54,051 nt of DNA from CAZOKH01 sp964580315 (lineage in GTDB: Bacteria > Chloroflexota > Anaerolineae > Anaerolineales > Anaerolineaceae): the NCBI GenBank assembly GCA_964580315.1, contig CAZOKH010000007.1, positions 1 through 54,051 of the forward strand. Reading direction: 5' to 3'. The position numbers were made by a program, and so were the translations under genes. This document shows, piece after piece, positions 1-8,152 of this stretch (the stretch's first letter is position 1; each line of letters begins with the position of its first letter). The notes under the pieces were generated by a model that worked only from the letters and a program-made list of their open reading frames with translations, searched no databases and was not told the origin of the DNA.

Positions 1-83
1 CTGCCGTGTCCCCATTTATCATTTTATACCTTTGGGTTGATCATACTAATGACAGGAATGGTTGAAAAAAGATTATGGATTGT

Positions 84-113
84 AAAAAATGAGGCTGTGA
101 TTTTCCGCAGCCT
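84..113 (-). terminator. Intrinsic terminator after the PAQR gene
   Basis: Read on the minus strand, a GGCTG/CAGCC stem (plus-strand arms 92-97 and 108-113) is followed by a U-rich tract that corresponds to the A-run at 84-89. It lies about 25 bases past the stop codon of the PAQR gene. The rest of 1-137 shows no gene. Confidence 0.6.
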
Positions 114-137
114 TATTTGATTTTTGTGTTGTGTATG

Positions 138-788
138 TTACAGAATCGTTGCCACAGCCACAAAGTGCGCGGCTGCGCCCAGCAGCACAAAAATGTGCCA
201 CAGCTCGTGAAAGCCGAATACGCCGGGGAAGAAATCGCCTTTTTTGGTGATGTAAATCACCGCGCCCAGCGTGTAGAGGATGCCGCCTGCCAGCAGCCAG
301 CCAAAGGAAGCGGGCGGCAGGCGCCGTAAAAACTCTCCCGCTGCGGATACGCTCAACCAGCCCATCAAGATATACAGACCGGCGGTTAACCAGCGGGGGG
401 TGTTGATGATGAATATTTTGGTCACAATGCCTGCCGCCGCCAGCGTCCAGATGATGGCCAGCAGTTCCCAATGCCAGAAGCCCTGGAAGGCGATCAGGCA
501 GAAGGGTGTGTAGGTACCGGCAATTAGCAGATAGATGGCCGAGTGGTCAATCTTGCGCAAGATTTTAATTTTTTCAGGAGCGGCAATGACCGTGTGATAG
601 ATCCCGCTGGCGCTGAATAATCCCACCAGACACAGTGCGTAAATGACCAGTGCTGTGATGCGTGTGGGCGTGGTTCCGCCCCACATCAACAGCGCAAAAC
701 ATCCCAGCAGAGCAACTGCCGCACCAGCCAGGTGTGAAAGCGCGCTGAAGGGATCGCGAAATTTTGAGTTAATCCATTCTTTTTTCAT
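138..788 (-). CDS. Hemolysin III / PAQR-family integral membrane protein
   Basis: A protein of about 216 residues with seven predicted membrane segments. It shows the PAQR/hemolysin III fingerprint: an early SALSHLAG segment, SASGIYH near the end of the second helix, KIDHSAIYLLIAGTYTP, and a C-terminal HELWH plus AAAHF. These His/Asp/Ser residues bind a metal in the family, which includes eukaryotic adiponectin receptors. The bacterial role is unsettled; the cytolysin name is historical and hydrolase activity has been proposed. The frame is open upstream to a GTG at 848. The ATG at 788 is preferred because the family starts close to the first conserved His, and a TATAAT lies just upstream of it. 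It is divergent from padR. Confidence 0.85.
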   Translation of the reverse strand: MKKEWINSKFRDPFSALSHLAGAAVALLGCFALLMWGGTTPTRITALVIYALCLVGLFSASGIYHTVIAAPEKIKILRKIDHSAIYLLIAGTYTPFCLIAFQGFWHWELLAIIWTLAAAGIVTKIFIINTPRWLTAGLYILMGWLSVSAAGEFLRRLPPASFGWLLAGGILYTLGAVIYITKKGDFFPGVFGFHELWHIFVLLGAAAHFVAVATIL

Positions 789-797
789 GGTTGGTTG

Positions 798-827
798 ATT
801 ATACCCCCCAAGAATCTTCGAGGGCAA
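798..827 (-). promoter_or_regulatory. Candidate promoter of the PAQR gene, probably leaderless
   Basis: On the minus strand a perfect TATAAT (plus 798-803) sits 18 bases from a TTGCCC -35-like hexamer (plus 822-827). The -10 ends 9 bases before the ATG at 788. Transcription would therefore start at or within about two bases of the start codon. No Shine-Dalgarno sequence fits in that space, so leaderless translation is inferred. Confidence 0.5.
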
Positions 828-863
828 TTCTATGGAAATTTGCCTCACATAATACTTTCCCTC

Positions 864-892
864 TTGTAATACTGTATGATATACAGTATAAT
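864..892 (+). promoter_or_regulatory. padR promoter with embedded 21-bp palindromic operator
   Basis: TTGTAA (864-869) and TATAAT (887-892) are 17 bases apart, a good sigma-70-type promoter. A perfect inverted repeat with 9-bp arms and a 3-base centre occupies 869-889, filling the spacer and entering the -10. A repressor bound there would block RNA polymerase. The following gene encodes a PadR repressor, so autoregulation is the simplest reading. A GAGG ribosome-binding site at 901-904 precedes the ATG at 913. Confidence 0.7.
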
Positions 893-912
893 GTGATCAA
901 GAGGATGAAACG

Positions 913-1257
913 ATGGATCAAACAGAACTCGTTAAAAATAATCAACTGGAACTGCGGCGCGGGGTGCTGGTGCTGGCAGTGCTCAGCCAGCTCACCAGTG
1001 AACAATACGGTTACTCGCTGTTGAAATTGCTGGCCGACCAGGGGCTGGAGATTGACCAGGGCACGCTCTATCCCTTGCTGCGGCGGCTGGAAACGCAGGG
1101 ATTGCTGCTTTCCAACTGGCGCATTGCTGATGAAGCCCGCCCGCGCCGCTACTATGTCATTAGCCCGCAGGGAAGCGAAACCCTGCAGCAACTGAAAAAA
1201 GAATGGAATTTTTTAGTGGCGGCGTTGAATAAAATGCTGCCCGAAAATCAGGAGTAA
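913..1257 (+). CDS. PadR-family transcriptional regulator
   Basis: A 114-residue winged-helix protein with the PadR pattern: a basic first helix (ELRRGVLVLAVLSQL), YGYSLLKLL, recognition helix GTLYPLLRRLETQGLL, and wing residues ARPRRYYVIS, then a C-terminal dimerisation helix. PadR proteins are usually repressors of membrane, efflux or envelope genes. The palindrome in its own promoter suggests autorepression. The stop is 3 bases before the next ATG, and the AGGAG that serves the next gene lies inside its last codons, so the two are translationally coupled. Confidence 0.9.
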   Translation: MDQTELVKNNQLELRRGVLVLAVLSQLTSEQYGYSLLKLLADQGLEIDQGTLYPLLRRLETQGLLLSNWRIADEARPRRYYVISPQGSETLQQLKKEWNFLVAALNKMLPENQE

Positions 1258-1260
1258 ACA

Positions 1261-2280
1261 ATGAATCTGCTGGATAAATATATTCTTGAAACAGGGAAAC
1301 ACCTGCCCCGCAAAAACCGCGCCGACCTGGAAGCCGAAATCCGCTCGACGCTGGAAGATATGCTGGAAGACCGCAGCCAACAAACCGGTCGCCCCATGGA
1401 TGATGAAATGGTGGCTGAAGTGCTCAAAGAATACGGTTCGCCCGAGCGTGTGGCTGCCTCTTACCACGCGCCGCGCTACCTGATTGGCCCGCGCCTGTAT
1501 CCCACCTTTATCCTGGTGACCAAAATTGTCATGGCGGCGGTGTCGGGCGGGTTGCTGCTGGCATTTGCCATTGGCGGGGCATTCAATGAACTGCAGGGGC
1601 CCGGCTTCCTGGCTAACTTGGGTGAAATAGCGGCCAACCTGCTGGGCGCGCTCATCTCAGCCTTTGGCAACCTGGTGATCGTGTTTGCCATTTTGGAACG
1701 CACCATGCCCACTTTCTCGCTGGATGAAGAAGACAAAGCCTGGGACCCGGCTGAACTGGAAAAGGAACCCGACCCCGACCGGGTGGGAACCGGAGAGCAA
1801 ATCTTCAGCATCCTGTTCACCATTGGCGCACTGGTGCTTTTCAACCTCTACCCGCAGGTGATTGGAATCAGTTTTGCCACGCAAGACGGCTGGGTGATGA
1901 TCCCGCTGCTATCCAAAGCCTTTTTCAGCTACCTGCCGTGGATCAACCTGATGTTGGTCTTGCAGATTTTGTTCAGCCTGTATCTGCTGCGCCAGCGCAC
2001 CTGGAACACCGCCGCACGCATTGCCGAAATCCTGCTGGACACAGCCGGTGTGGTGCTGGCGGGCGTCATGCTGCGCGGGCCTTCGCTGGTGCAGCTTTCG
2101 GTTGAAGAGCTGGGCAAAACACCGCTGGCCGAAGCTGCCGGGGTGCTGGCCCCCATGATGCAAATTGTGCCGCAAATTGTGCTGGTGGTGGTGATTGTGA
2201 TTACAACCATCGAGGTGGTCACAGCAGTTAGCCGGCTGATTCTGCGCCGGCCGCAAAAACCGTTTGCGCCTGGCAATTAA
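1261..2280 (+). CDS. HAAS-domain multi-pass membrane protein, PadR partner
   Basis: A 339-residue protein. Residues 1-75 form a soluble helical segment with LDKYILETGKHLPRKNRADLEAEI and EVLKEYGSPERVA, typical of the HAAS/DUF1700 domain often encoded directly after PadR regulators. The rest holds about six hydrophobic segments. Such proteins are thought to pass an envelope signal to the PadR partner, but this is inferred from gene association in the family. The AGGAG at 1250-1254 supports the start at 1261. No catalytic motif is visible. Confidence 0.75.
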   Translation: MNLLDKYILETGKHLPRKNRADLEAEIRSTLEDMLEDRSQQTGRPMDDEMVAEVLKEYGSPERVAASYHAPRYLIGPRLYPTFILVTKIVMAAVSGGLLLAFAIGGAFNELQGPGFLANLGEIAANLLGALISAFGNLVIVFAILERTMPTFSLDEEDKAWDPAELEKEPDPDRVGTGEQIFSILFTIGALVLFNLYPQVIGISFATQDGWVMIPLLSKAFFSYLPWINLMLVLQILFSLYLLRQRTWNTAARIAEILLDTAGVVLAGVMLRGPSLVQLSVEELGKTPLAEAAGVLAPMMQIVPQIVLVVVIVITTIEVVTAVSRLILRRPQKPFAPGN

Positions 2281-2284
2281 GGTG

Positions 2285-2355
2285 TTTACCGCAAAGCCGC
2301 TAAGAACGCGAAGAGAAATTATAAACCTTTGCGCTCTTTGCGACTTAGCGGTGAA
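2285..2355. repeat. Intergenic inverted repeat of the CGCAAAG family, copy 1
   Basis: ACCGCAAAGCCGCTAAG (2288-2304) and its near complement CTTTGCGACTTAGCGGT (about 2336-2352) flank a short AT-rich centre, forming an imperfect hairpin. A second copy lies at 2978-3049, so the two flank the flavodoxin gene. The element resembles short palindromic repeats scattered between genes in many environmental genomes. A short open frame over it is not a gene. Confidence 0.75.
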
Positions 2356-2503
2356 AACGAATTATTGGCAGCCGACTGCGTGCCACACTGTTTCCAACGC
2401 CGCTTCTTGTTCAGGCAAGGGCGGCGTCTCGTTTTCAACGAAACCGCTATAATAATAAGAAATGGATAGTCAATAAACGATCAAAACCCGGGAGGGTCAT
2501 GCC

Positions 2504-2971
2504 ATGAAAATCGGGATCATGCTTTATTCCAGGACTGGAAACACACGCCGGGTGGCGTCTCGTCTGCAGGAAAAACTGGCCGCCAGCGGGCATGAAGTGA
2601 CCCTGGAAGAACTGGAACCGCGCCATTCCACCGCGCCTTCGATTGAAAGTGTCGAGTTGAAGTCCTACCCATCCATTGATGCGTATGACGCGCTGGTTTT
2701 TGCCGCGCCGGTGTGGGGCGGGCAGCCTGCCGGTCCGATGACCGGCTTTTTACAACAGCTCACCTCACTGCAGGGAAAAAAGATTGCCGGTTTAACCACG
2801 GGGTTTTTCCCGGCAAAATGGGGCAGCAATCAGGCATTGGAAAAAATGGCGGGCATTTGCCGCTCAAAAGGCGCCGATGTGGTCGGCTCGGGCAGTGTGA
2901 CCTGGTTCAGCCTGTCGCGCGGGCGGCAGATTTCAGAGACGGTGGAACATTTAAGCCAGTTGTTCAAGTGA
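2504..2971 (+). CDS. Flavodoxin-family protein
   Basis: A 155-residue single-domain protein of normal flavodoxin length. The N-terminal strand and phosphate loop MLYSRTGNTRRVA match the FMN phosphate-binding loop. AAPVWGGQPAGPM (about 67-79) and the region near TTGFFPAKWGSN fit the isoalloxazine-binding loops. It probably carries electrons in the cytoplasm or acts as an NAD(P)H-dependent flavin reductase-like protein; the partner is unknown. GGGAGG lies about 10 bases before the ATG. Both sides carry copies of one inverted repeat, so it is probably a single-gene transcript. Confidence 0.85.
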   Translation: MKIGIMLYSRTGNTRRVASRLQEKLAASGHEVTLEELEPRHSTAPSIESVELKSYPSIDAYDALVFAAPVWGGQPAGPMTGFLQQLTSLQGKKIAGLTTGFFPAKWGSNQALEKMAGICRSKGADVVGSGSVTWFSLSRGRQISETVEHLSQLFK

Positions 2972-2977
2972 TGAAAT

Positions 2978-3049
2978 CGAAACGCAAAGCCGCAAAGACC
3001 GCAAAGAAGTTTATAAAAAACTTTGCGTTCTTGGCGTCTTAGCGGTAAA
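2978..3049. repeat. Intergenic inverted repeat of the CGCAAAG family, copy 2
   Basis: It begins within ten bases of the flavodoxin stop codon. Three short CGCAAAG-type units are followed by the complementary CTTTGCGTTCTTGGCGTC and AGCGGT. It matches the copy at 2285-2355 in sequence and layout. On the plus strand it can fold into a long imperfect hairpin and might terminate or stabilise the mRNA. Confidence 0.75.
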
Positions 3050-3182
3050 TCACCCGTTATTTGTGTATATAACTTCTCCCTCCTAAATCCCATTCTCTAA
3101 TCCAACTCTAAAGCAGTTGGTAATGACTGGTGTTAAATTTATGTTGTTACAAACCGTACTCTTTGTTTTACGGAGGAGAGAA

Positions 3183-4103
3183 GTGATCGAAGTTGAAAAT
3201 TTAACCAAGAGTTACGGCGCCGTGAAAGCCCTGCGCGGGGTGAGTTTCAACATTGCCCGCGGTGAGATTGTCGGGCTGTTGGGGCCAAACGGAGCCGGCA
3301 AAACCACCATCATCAAAACCCTGACCGGTTATTTGCAGCCCGATTCCGGCGGTTTGCGCGTGGCAGACCTGGATGTGCTGACCCAGACCCGTGAAGTGCA
3401 GGCAAAAATCGGCTACCTGCCCGAAAACGCCCCCCTGTATCCCGAATTGAGCGTGCAAATCTATTTGCAGGTGATTGCCGACCTGCGCCAGGTGCCCGAA
3501 GACAAACAACTGGAGCGCATCTCGGCGGCTGTGCATGCTGTGGCAATTGAAGAGTATCTCACCCGGCCCATTGGCCAACTCAGCAAGGGCTATCGGCAGC
3601 GCCTGGGACTGGCGCAGGCCATTTTGCACCAGCCCGAACTGCTCATTTTGGATGAGCCCTCGGTGGGTTTGGACCCGACCCAGATTGTGGAAATGCGCCG
3701 CCTGATCAAACGCCTGTCGCAGCACAGCACGGTGCTGTTCTCCACCCACATCCTGTCGGAAGTGGAAGCCCTGTGCGACCGCGCCATTATCCTGATGAAT
3801 GGCGAAGTCCGCGCCGATGCCCGCCTGGCTGACCTTGCCAGCACCAGCAATGCCATCCTGGTTCTGCAGCAGCCCACCGGGGGCGTCGATGAATCGCTGC
3901 GGCGCTTGAAGGGCGTCAGCCGGGTGGAGAGCTTCCGCACGCCGGAAGACTATCCGGCCTATCGTGTGGTGGGCTCCTCGGCGTCTGATCTCAGCCCGGA
4001 GGTGTTTCAACTGGCGGCTGAACAGCGCTGGCAGGTGCGAGAAATCAAGCACGACGTGCGCACCCTTGAAACCGTATTCAATGAACTGGCGACGGCCGCC
4101 TGA
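3183..4103 (+). CDS. ABC transporter ATP-binding protein, GldA/NatA-like
   Basis: A 306-residue ATPase. Walker A is GPNGAGKTT, the signature is LSKGYRQRLGLAQ, Walker B is LLILDEPSVGLDP and the H-loop is STHILSEVE. The C-terminal extension of about 90 residues is typical of GldA/CcmA-type exporters. The frame is open to an ATG at 3117, but GTG at 3183 is chosen because GGAGG sits at 3172-3176 and the protein then begins at the usual VIEVENLTKSYGAV. Its stop is 9 bases before the fused permease gene, with which it should form one complex at the inner membrane. The substrate is unknown. Confidence 0.9.
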   Translation: MIEVENLTKSYGAVKALRGVSFNIARGEIVGLLGPNGAGKTTIIKTLTGYLQPDSGGLRVADLDVLTQTREVQAKIGYLPENAPLYPELSVQIYLQVIADLRQVPEDKQLERISAAVHAVAIEEYLTRPIGQLSKGYRQRLGLAQAILHQPELLILDEPSVGLDPTQIVEMRRLIKRLSQHSTVLFSTHILSEVEALCDRAIILMNGEVRADARLADLASTSNAILVLQQPTGGVDESLRRLKGVSRVESFRTPEDYPAYRVVGSSASDLSPEVFQLAAEQRWQVREIKHDVRTLETVFNELATAA

Positions 4104-4112
4104 GGTGATGCG

Positions 4113-6989
4113 ATGAAACAAATCCTGTCCATAACCCGCAAGGAACTGGAAGGCTACTTTGGTTCGCTGATGGCGATCATCTTCCTGGGCGCCTTCCTGT
4201 TTGCCCTTTTATTTATCTTTTTCAGTGTTGAAACCTTCTTTGCACGCGGCATTGCCGACGTGCGTCCCATGTTCCAGTGGATGCCGGTGCTGCTCATCTT
4301 CCTGCTGGCGGCGCTCACCATGCGCCAGTGGAGCGAGGAACAACGCAGCGGCACGCTGGAAGTGCTGCTGACCCTGCCGGTGAGCAACCTGCAACTGGTG
4401 CTGGGCAAGTTCCTGGCTGTGATGACCATGATTTTGATTGCCCTGGCCATGACCCTGCCGCTGCCCATCATTGTGGCGGCGCTGGGCAACCTCGACTGGG
4501 GCCCCGTGGTGGGAGGCTACCTGGCTGCCGTGCTGATGGCTGCTGCCTACGCTGCCATTGGGTTGTTCGTGTCCTCGCGCACCGACAATCAGATTGTGGC
4601 GCTGATCAGCACGGTGCTGCTGGGCGGCGTGTTCTACCTGGTGGGTTCCAGCGGCGTGACCAACTTTGTCAGCGGCCCGGTCAGCGAGATTTTATGGTCG
4701 CTCGGCACCGGCAGCCGCTTTGAAAGCATTGAGCGCGGCGTGATTGACCTGCGCGACCTGGTGTATTATCTTTCGCTTACCGCTCTCTTCCTGATGCTGA
4801 ACACCATTTCACTGGATGCGCTGCGCTGGAGCGCCAAACAGACCGCCTATAAATGGAACCAGACGCGCACCGCCGCGTTGATCGGCGTGAACCTGATTTT
4901 GCTCAACGTCTGGCTGTACCCGCTGCAAGGCCTGCGCGCTGACATCACTGCCCAGCGCGAGTTCACCATTTCTCAGACCACCAAAGACCTGATCCAAAAC
5001 CTGGATGAACCGCTGCTCATTCGCGGCTATATCAGTGAACGCACCCATCCGCTGCTGGCGCCGCTGACGCCGCAGGTGCGCGACATGCTGCGCGAATATG
5101 AAATTGCTTCCGGCGGCAAGGTGCAGGCCGAGGTGGTTGACCCCATTCAAGATGAAGAAGTGGAATTGGAAGCCAACCAGAGCTACGGCATTCGACCCAC
5201 ACCGTTTCGCATCACCGGCCGGCAGGAAGCCTCGGTCATCAATTCTTATTTTGACATCCTGGTGCGTTACGGCGACCAGTCGATGGTGTTGTCGCTCAAC
5301 GACCTGATTGAAGTGGAACAAAGCGCACAAAGCGTCAGCCTGCGTTTGAAAAACCTGGAGTATGACCTGACGCGCGCCATCAAAAAGGTGGTGTACGGTT
5401 TTCAGAGTATGGATGCCGTATTGTCAACCCTGGATGAACCGGTTACATTGACCCTGTTTATCACCCCGTCCACTTTTCCACAGGCGCTGCAGGCCAGCCA
5501 TGACCTGGTGAACAAAGTTGCCGGAGAAATTCAAGCCGCATCAGACGGCAATTTTGTTTACAACGAAGTGGACCCGACCGCCCAGGGCAGCCCGTTGACC
5601 GCGCAGCAATTGCAGGAAACCTACGGTCTCACCCCCTATCCGCTGTCCTTGTTCTCGCAAGAGAGTTTCTTCTTCCACCTGTTGCTGACCAACGGACAGG
5701 AATCACAGGTGATTTACCCGCCGACGGATGAGAATCCGGCCGAGGCTGACGTGCGCACGGCGATTGAATCGGCCGTCAAGCGCACTTCGGCCGGCTTCCT
5801 GAAGGTGGTGGGGGTGTGGTCGCCCAGCGAACAGCCCACCCAGGATATGTTTGGCAATGCGCAGCAGCCGTTAACCACCTATCAATTGCTGCGCCAGCAG
5901 CTCAGCCAGGAATACAGGGTGGTGGATGTTGACCTGTCAAGCGGGCAGGTTGATAACACGGTGGACGCCCTGCTGGTGGTGGCTCCGCAGAACTTTACGG
6001 ACATGGAGCGCTTCGCGATTGACCAGTTTTTGATGCGCGGCACCCCGGTCATCCTGGCTGCCAGCCCCTATAAATTGGATGTGGATCAGATGACCGGCAC
6101 ACTGGCGCTGGCCAGCGTTGACACCGGCATTACGCCTCTGTTGGAAAGCTACGGCGTCACCATTGACAATTCAGTGGTGATGGATTTGCAAAATGCCGCT
6201 TTCCCGGTGGCGGTGAACCGCGACCTGGGAGGTTTCCAGGTGCAGGAAGTGCAGGCGGTCAATTACCCCTTCTTCCCCGATATTCGCCCGGACGGCATGA
6301 ATGACAAGAGCATGATCACCGCCAACCTGGCGGCGTTGAGCCTGAACTGGGCTTCACCGGTGAGCGTGGATGCTGAAAAGAACGCTGAACGCGAAGTGGT
6401 GGAGTTGTTTCATTCCAGCAGCAACTCCTGGATAACCAGCAGCCTGGATATCCAACCCGATTTTGAAAATTACCCCGAAACAGGCTTTGCAATCGGGCAA
6501 GACCTGAAGTCTTATGCGCTGGGTTACTCGCTGCAGGGCGCCTTTGAGAGCGCCTTCAAGGGCCAGGCTGCGCCCACCCCCGCGGCCGACCCGGCGGCAG
6601 CCGGGCAGCCCGCCCAGGGCGAATCGCAGCCGCTGTCTGTGCTGGAAAAATCGCCAGACAACGCCCGCCTGGTGGTGATTGGCAGCGTGGAATTTTTGGA
6701 AGATTTTGCCCTGCAGCTTTCAGCCAACCTGTCGCAAGACTATTACATGAACAATCTGCGCCTGGTGCAAAACGCGGTCAACTGGGCAGTGGAAGATGAA
6801 GACCTGCTGGCCATCCGCTCGCGCGGTTCAGCCACACACATTTTGCGCCCGCTCACCGAACAGCAGAGCACCTTCTGGGAAGTGCTCAGCTACCTGGCCA
6901 CGCTGGCGCTGCTGGCGGTGGTTTATTCCCTGTGGCAAATTCGCAGGCAGCAGCAGCCCATTGAGCTATTACCGGTGAAAAAGGACTGA
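4113..6989 (+). CDS. Fused ABC-2 permease and GldG-type protein
   Basis: A 958-residue fusion. Residues 1-250 are an ABC-2/GldF-like permease with about six membrane segments and the sequence WSEEQRSGTLEVLLTLPVS. A further membrane segment (about 255-275) leads into a long extracytoplasmic GldG-like domain beginning near the IQNLDEPLLIRGYIS region, and a C-terminal anchor lies at about 920-942. GldF and GldG are separate proteins in Bacteroidota, where GldA-F-G supports gliding and surface export; here they are joined. A low-complexity Ala/Pro stretch (about 820-838) precedes the last third of the external domain. The operon runs ATPase, fusion, DUF4340 protein with tight spacing. The exported substrate cannot be read from sequence. 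Confidence 0.85.
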   Translation: MKQILSITRKELEGYFGSLMAIIFLGAFLFALLFIFFSVETFFARGIADVRPMFQWMPVLLIFLLAALTMRQWSEEQRSGTLEVLLTLPVSNLQLVLGKFLAVMTMILIALAMTLPLPIIVAALGNLDWGPVVGGYLAAVLMAAAYAAIGLFVSSRTDNQIVALISTVLLGGVFYLVGSSGVTNFVSGPVSEILWSLGTGSRFESIERGVIDLRDLVYYLSLTALFLMLNTISLDALRWSAKQTAYKWNQTRTAALIGVNLILLNVWLYPLQGLRADITAQREFTISQTTKDLIQNLDEPLLIRGYISERTHPLLAPLTPQVRDMLREYEIASGGKVQAEVVDPIQDEEVELEANQSYGIRPTPFRITGRQEASVINSYFDILVRYGDQSMVLSLNDLIEVEQSAQSVSLRLKNLEYDLTRAIKKVVYGFQSMDAVLSTLDEPVTLTLFITPSTFPQALQASHDLVNKVAGEIQAASDGNFVYNEVDPTAQGSPLTAQQLQETYGLTPYPLSLFSQESFFFHLLLTNGQESQVIYPPTDENPAEADVRTAIESAVKRTSAGFLKVVGVWSPSEQPTQDMFGNAQQPLTTYQLLRQQLSQEYRVVDVDLSSGQVDNTVDALLVVAPQNFTDMERFAIDQFLMRGTPVILAASPYKLDVDQMTGTLALASVDTGITPLLESYGVTIDNSVVMDLQNAAFPVAVNRDLGGFQVQEVQAVNYPFFPDIRPDGMNDKSMITANLAALSLNWASPVSVDAEKNAEREVVELFHSSSNSWITSSLDIQPDFENYPETGFAIGQDLKSYALGYSLQGAFESAFKGQAAPTPAADPAAAGQPAQGESQPLSVLEKSPDNARLVVIGSVEFLEDFALQLSANLSQDYYMNNLRLVQNAVNWAVEDEDLLAIRSRGSATHILRPLTEQQSTFWEVLSYLATLALLAVVYSLWQIRRQQQPIELLPVKKD

Positions 6990-6999
6990 GGAGGGCGCC

Positions 7000-7971
7000 A
7001 TGAATAAATTGCAAAAAATTCTACTGGGTGTGCTGGCGGTTCAAGTTGTCCTGGCGGTGTGGTTGTATTTGCCGCATCAAAAGGCCGCCGGAGGCAGCGA
7101 AAACCTGTTTGGTGCTTTGAAAGCTGAAGATATCACCGCCGTAACCATTCAGGATAATGAGAACCAGTCCATCGAATTGAAAAAATCGGGCGAGAGCTGG
7201 GTCATCCCGGCTGCTGACGACTATCCCTGTGATGCTGACAGGGTGTCCAAGGCGCTCGAAGCCATCCCGCAGGTGCTCACCACGCGCCTGGTGACGCGCA
7301 CGGTGGATAGCCACAGGCAATTGCAGGTGGCTGATGACGCTTTCTTGCGCCGGGTTGACCTGACCCTGAAAGACGGCAGCCAGGTGCGCTTCTACGTGGG
7401 CACGGCTCCGGCAACTGGCGCCACCCACATCCGCAAAGACGGCTCTGACGAAGTGTATTTGACCAACAAGGTTTCCAGTTTTGACCTGGCGGCCGATTTC
7501 AACAAGTGGATCGATACGCAGTATGTTGCGCTGAACCAGCAAAATATCACCGCTGTTTCCATTCAAAATGCCAACGGCAGTCTCGATTTTGCCAGAGATG
7601 AGACGGGCAACTGGACGCTGCAGCAGCTCAAGGAAGGCGATCTGCTTTCGACCTCCTACCTGGATTCGGCGCTGGCCAGCCTCACCTCGCTGCGCATGAC
7701 CGCGCCGCTTGGAAAACAGGAAAAGCCCGCCTACGGCCTGTCGCAGCCGGCAGCCACAACCGTGAAAGTAACGGTGACTGACCCGGCGACCGGCCAGGTC
7801 GAGGAGCACACCTTGCTGATCGGCGCTGAAGAGACCGAAAGCGGCGATTATTACGCCAAATATGACGGTTCCGCTTACTATGTACGCATTTCCGGGTATA
7901 ACGCTGAAAACTTCACCACGCGCAAATATGAGGATTTTGTGGCAGTTCCACCTGCTGTTGAGCAGGAATAA
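7000..7971 (+). CDS. DUF4340-domain membrane-anchored protein
   Basis: A 323-residue protein with one N-terminal membrane anchor (about 6-24) and a large external part. The external part repeats a module in which a short strand (DITAVTIQDNENQSIELKK, then NITAVSIQNANGSLDFARDE) leads into an all-beta segment, as in DUF4340. DUF4340 proteins commonly follow GldG-like genes and are taken to be external accessory subunits of that exporter. GAGGAGG overlaps the end of the previous gene just before the ATG, so coupling is likely. A TAA stop is followed by a strong hairpin. No enzymatic residues are evident. Confidence 0.8.
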   Translation: MNKLQKILLGVLAVQVVLAVWLYLPHQKAAGGSENLFGALKAEDITAVTIQDNENQSIELKKSGESWVIPAADDYPCDADRVSKALEAIPQVLTTRLVTRTVDSHRQLQVADDAFLRRVDLTLKDGSQVRFYVGTAPATGATHIRKDGSDEVYLTNKVSSFDLAADFNKWIDTQYVALNQQNITAVSIQNANGSLDFARDETGNWTLQQLKEGDLLSTSYLDSALASLTSLRMTAPLGKQEKPAYGLSQPAATTVKVTVTDPATGQVEEHTLLIGAEETESGDYYAKYDGSAYYVRISGYNAENFTTRKYEDFVAVPPAVEQE

Positions 7972-7984
7972 ATTGTAAGGAAAA

Positions 7985-8042
7985 ACACCCCGCCAGCCGT
8001 TACAGGAATAGCCATTATTCCCAATTAACGGCTGGCGGGTGT
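7985..8042. repeat. Long hairpin after the exporter operon
   Basis: The arms CGCCAGCCGTTA (7991-8002) and TAACGGCTGGCG (8026-8037) pair perfectly and extend outward with one bulged C. A second small stem, GGAATA/TATTCC (8005-8010 and 8016-8021), sits inside. There is no T-run on the plus strand; on the minus strand the outer arm is followed by TTTTT. It separates the exporter operon from the next leader region. Confidence 0.7.
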
Positions 8043-8113
8043 ATAATAGCGCCCTTGTACGCAGGACTCGCCGAGGCACCGCCGAAATTGGCGGTGTTTG
8101 TCTTGCCGGTACA
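8043..8113 (+). promoter_or_regulatory. -10 box and candidate structured 5' leader of the GT2 gene
   Basis: TATAAT (8043-8048) is followed by a segment that can fold into one long stem. UGUAC (8056-8060) pairs with GUACA (8109-8113), GCAGGAC (8061-8067) pairs with GUCUUGC (8100-8106, one G-U), and CACCGCC (8077-8083) pairs with GGCGGUG (8090-8096). An asymmetric internal loop (8068-8076 against 8097-8099) lies between the stems. It ends about 25 bases before the ribosome-binding site of the glycosyltransferase gene. It matches no riboswitch class I recognise, so it is only a candidate regulatory RNA. Confidence 0.35.
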
Positions 8114-8152
8114 TATTTTATTGTTTTATAGTTATGAGGAGAAGAAGCTGTT

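Noticed and set aside
138..848. Longer PAQR start at GTG 848
   Set aside because: The promoter-like TATAAT lies inside this extension and the extra 20 residues do not look like part of the family.
869..889. Palindrome resembles an E. coli SOS (LexA) box, CTGT...ACAG
   Set aside because: The spacing is seven bases between CTGT and ACAG rather than eight, such boxes are not expected in this lineage, and the next gene encodes a PadR protein that explains an operator here.
2264..2452. Short open frame downstream of the HAAS gene
   Set aside because: It is read through an intergenic inverted repeat and has no start signal.
8043..8113. c-di-GMP or fluoride riboswitch upstream of the GT2 gene
   Set aside because: The conserved core sequences of those classes are not present.
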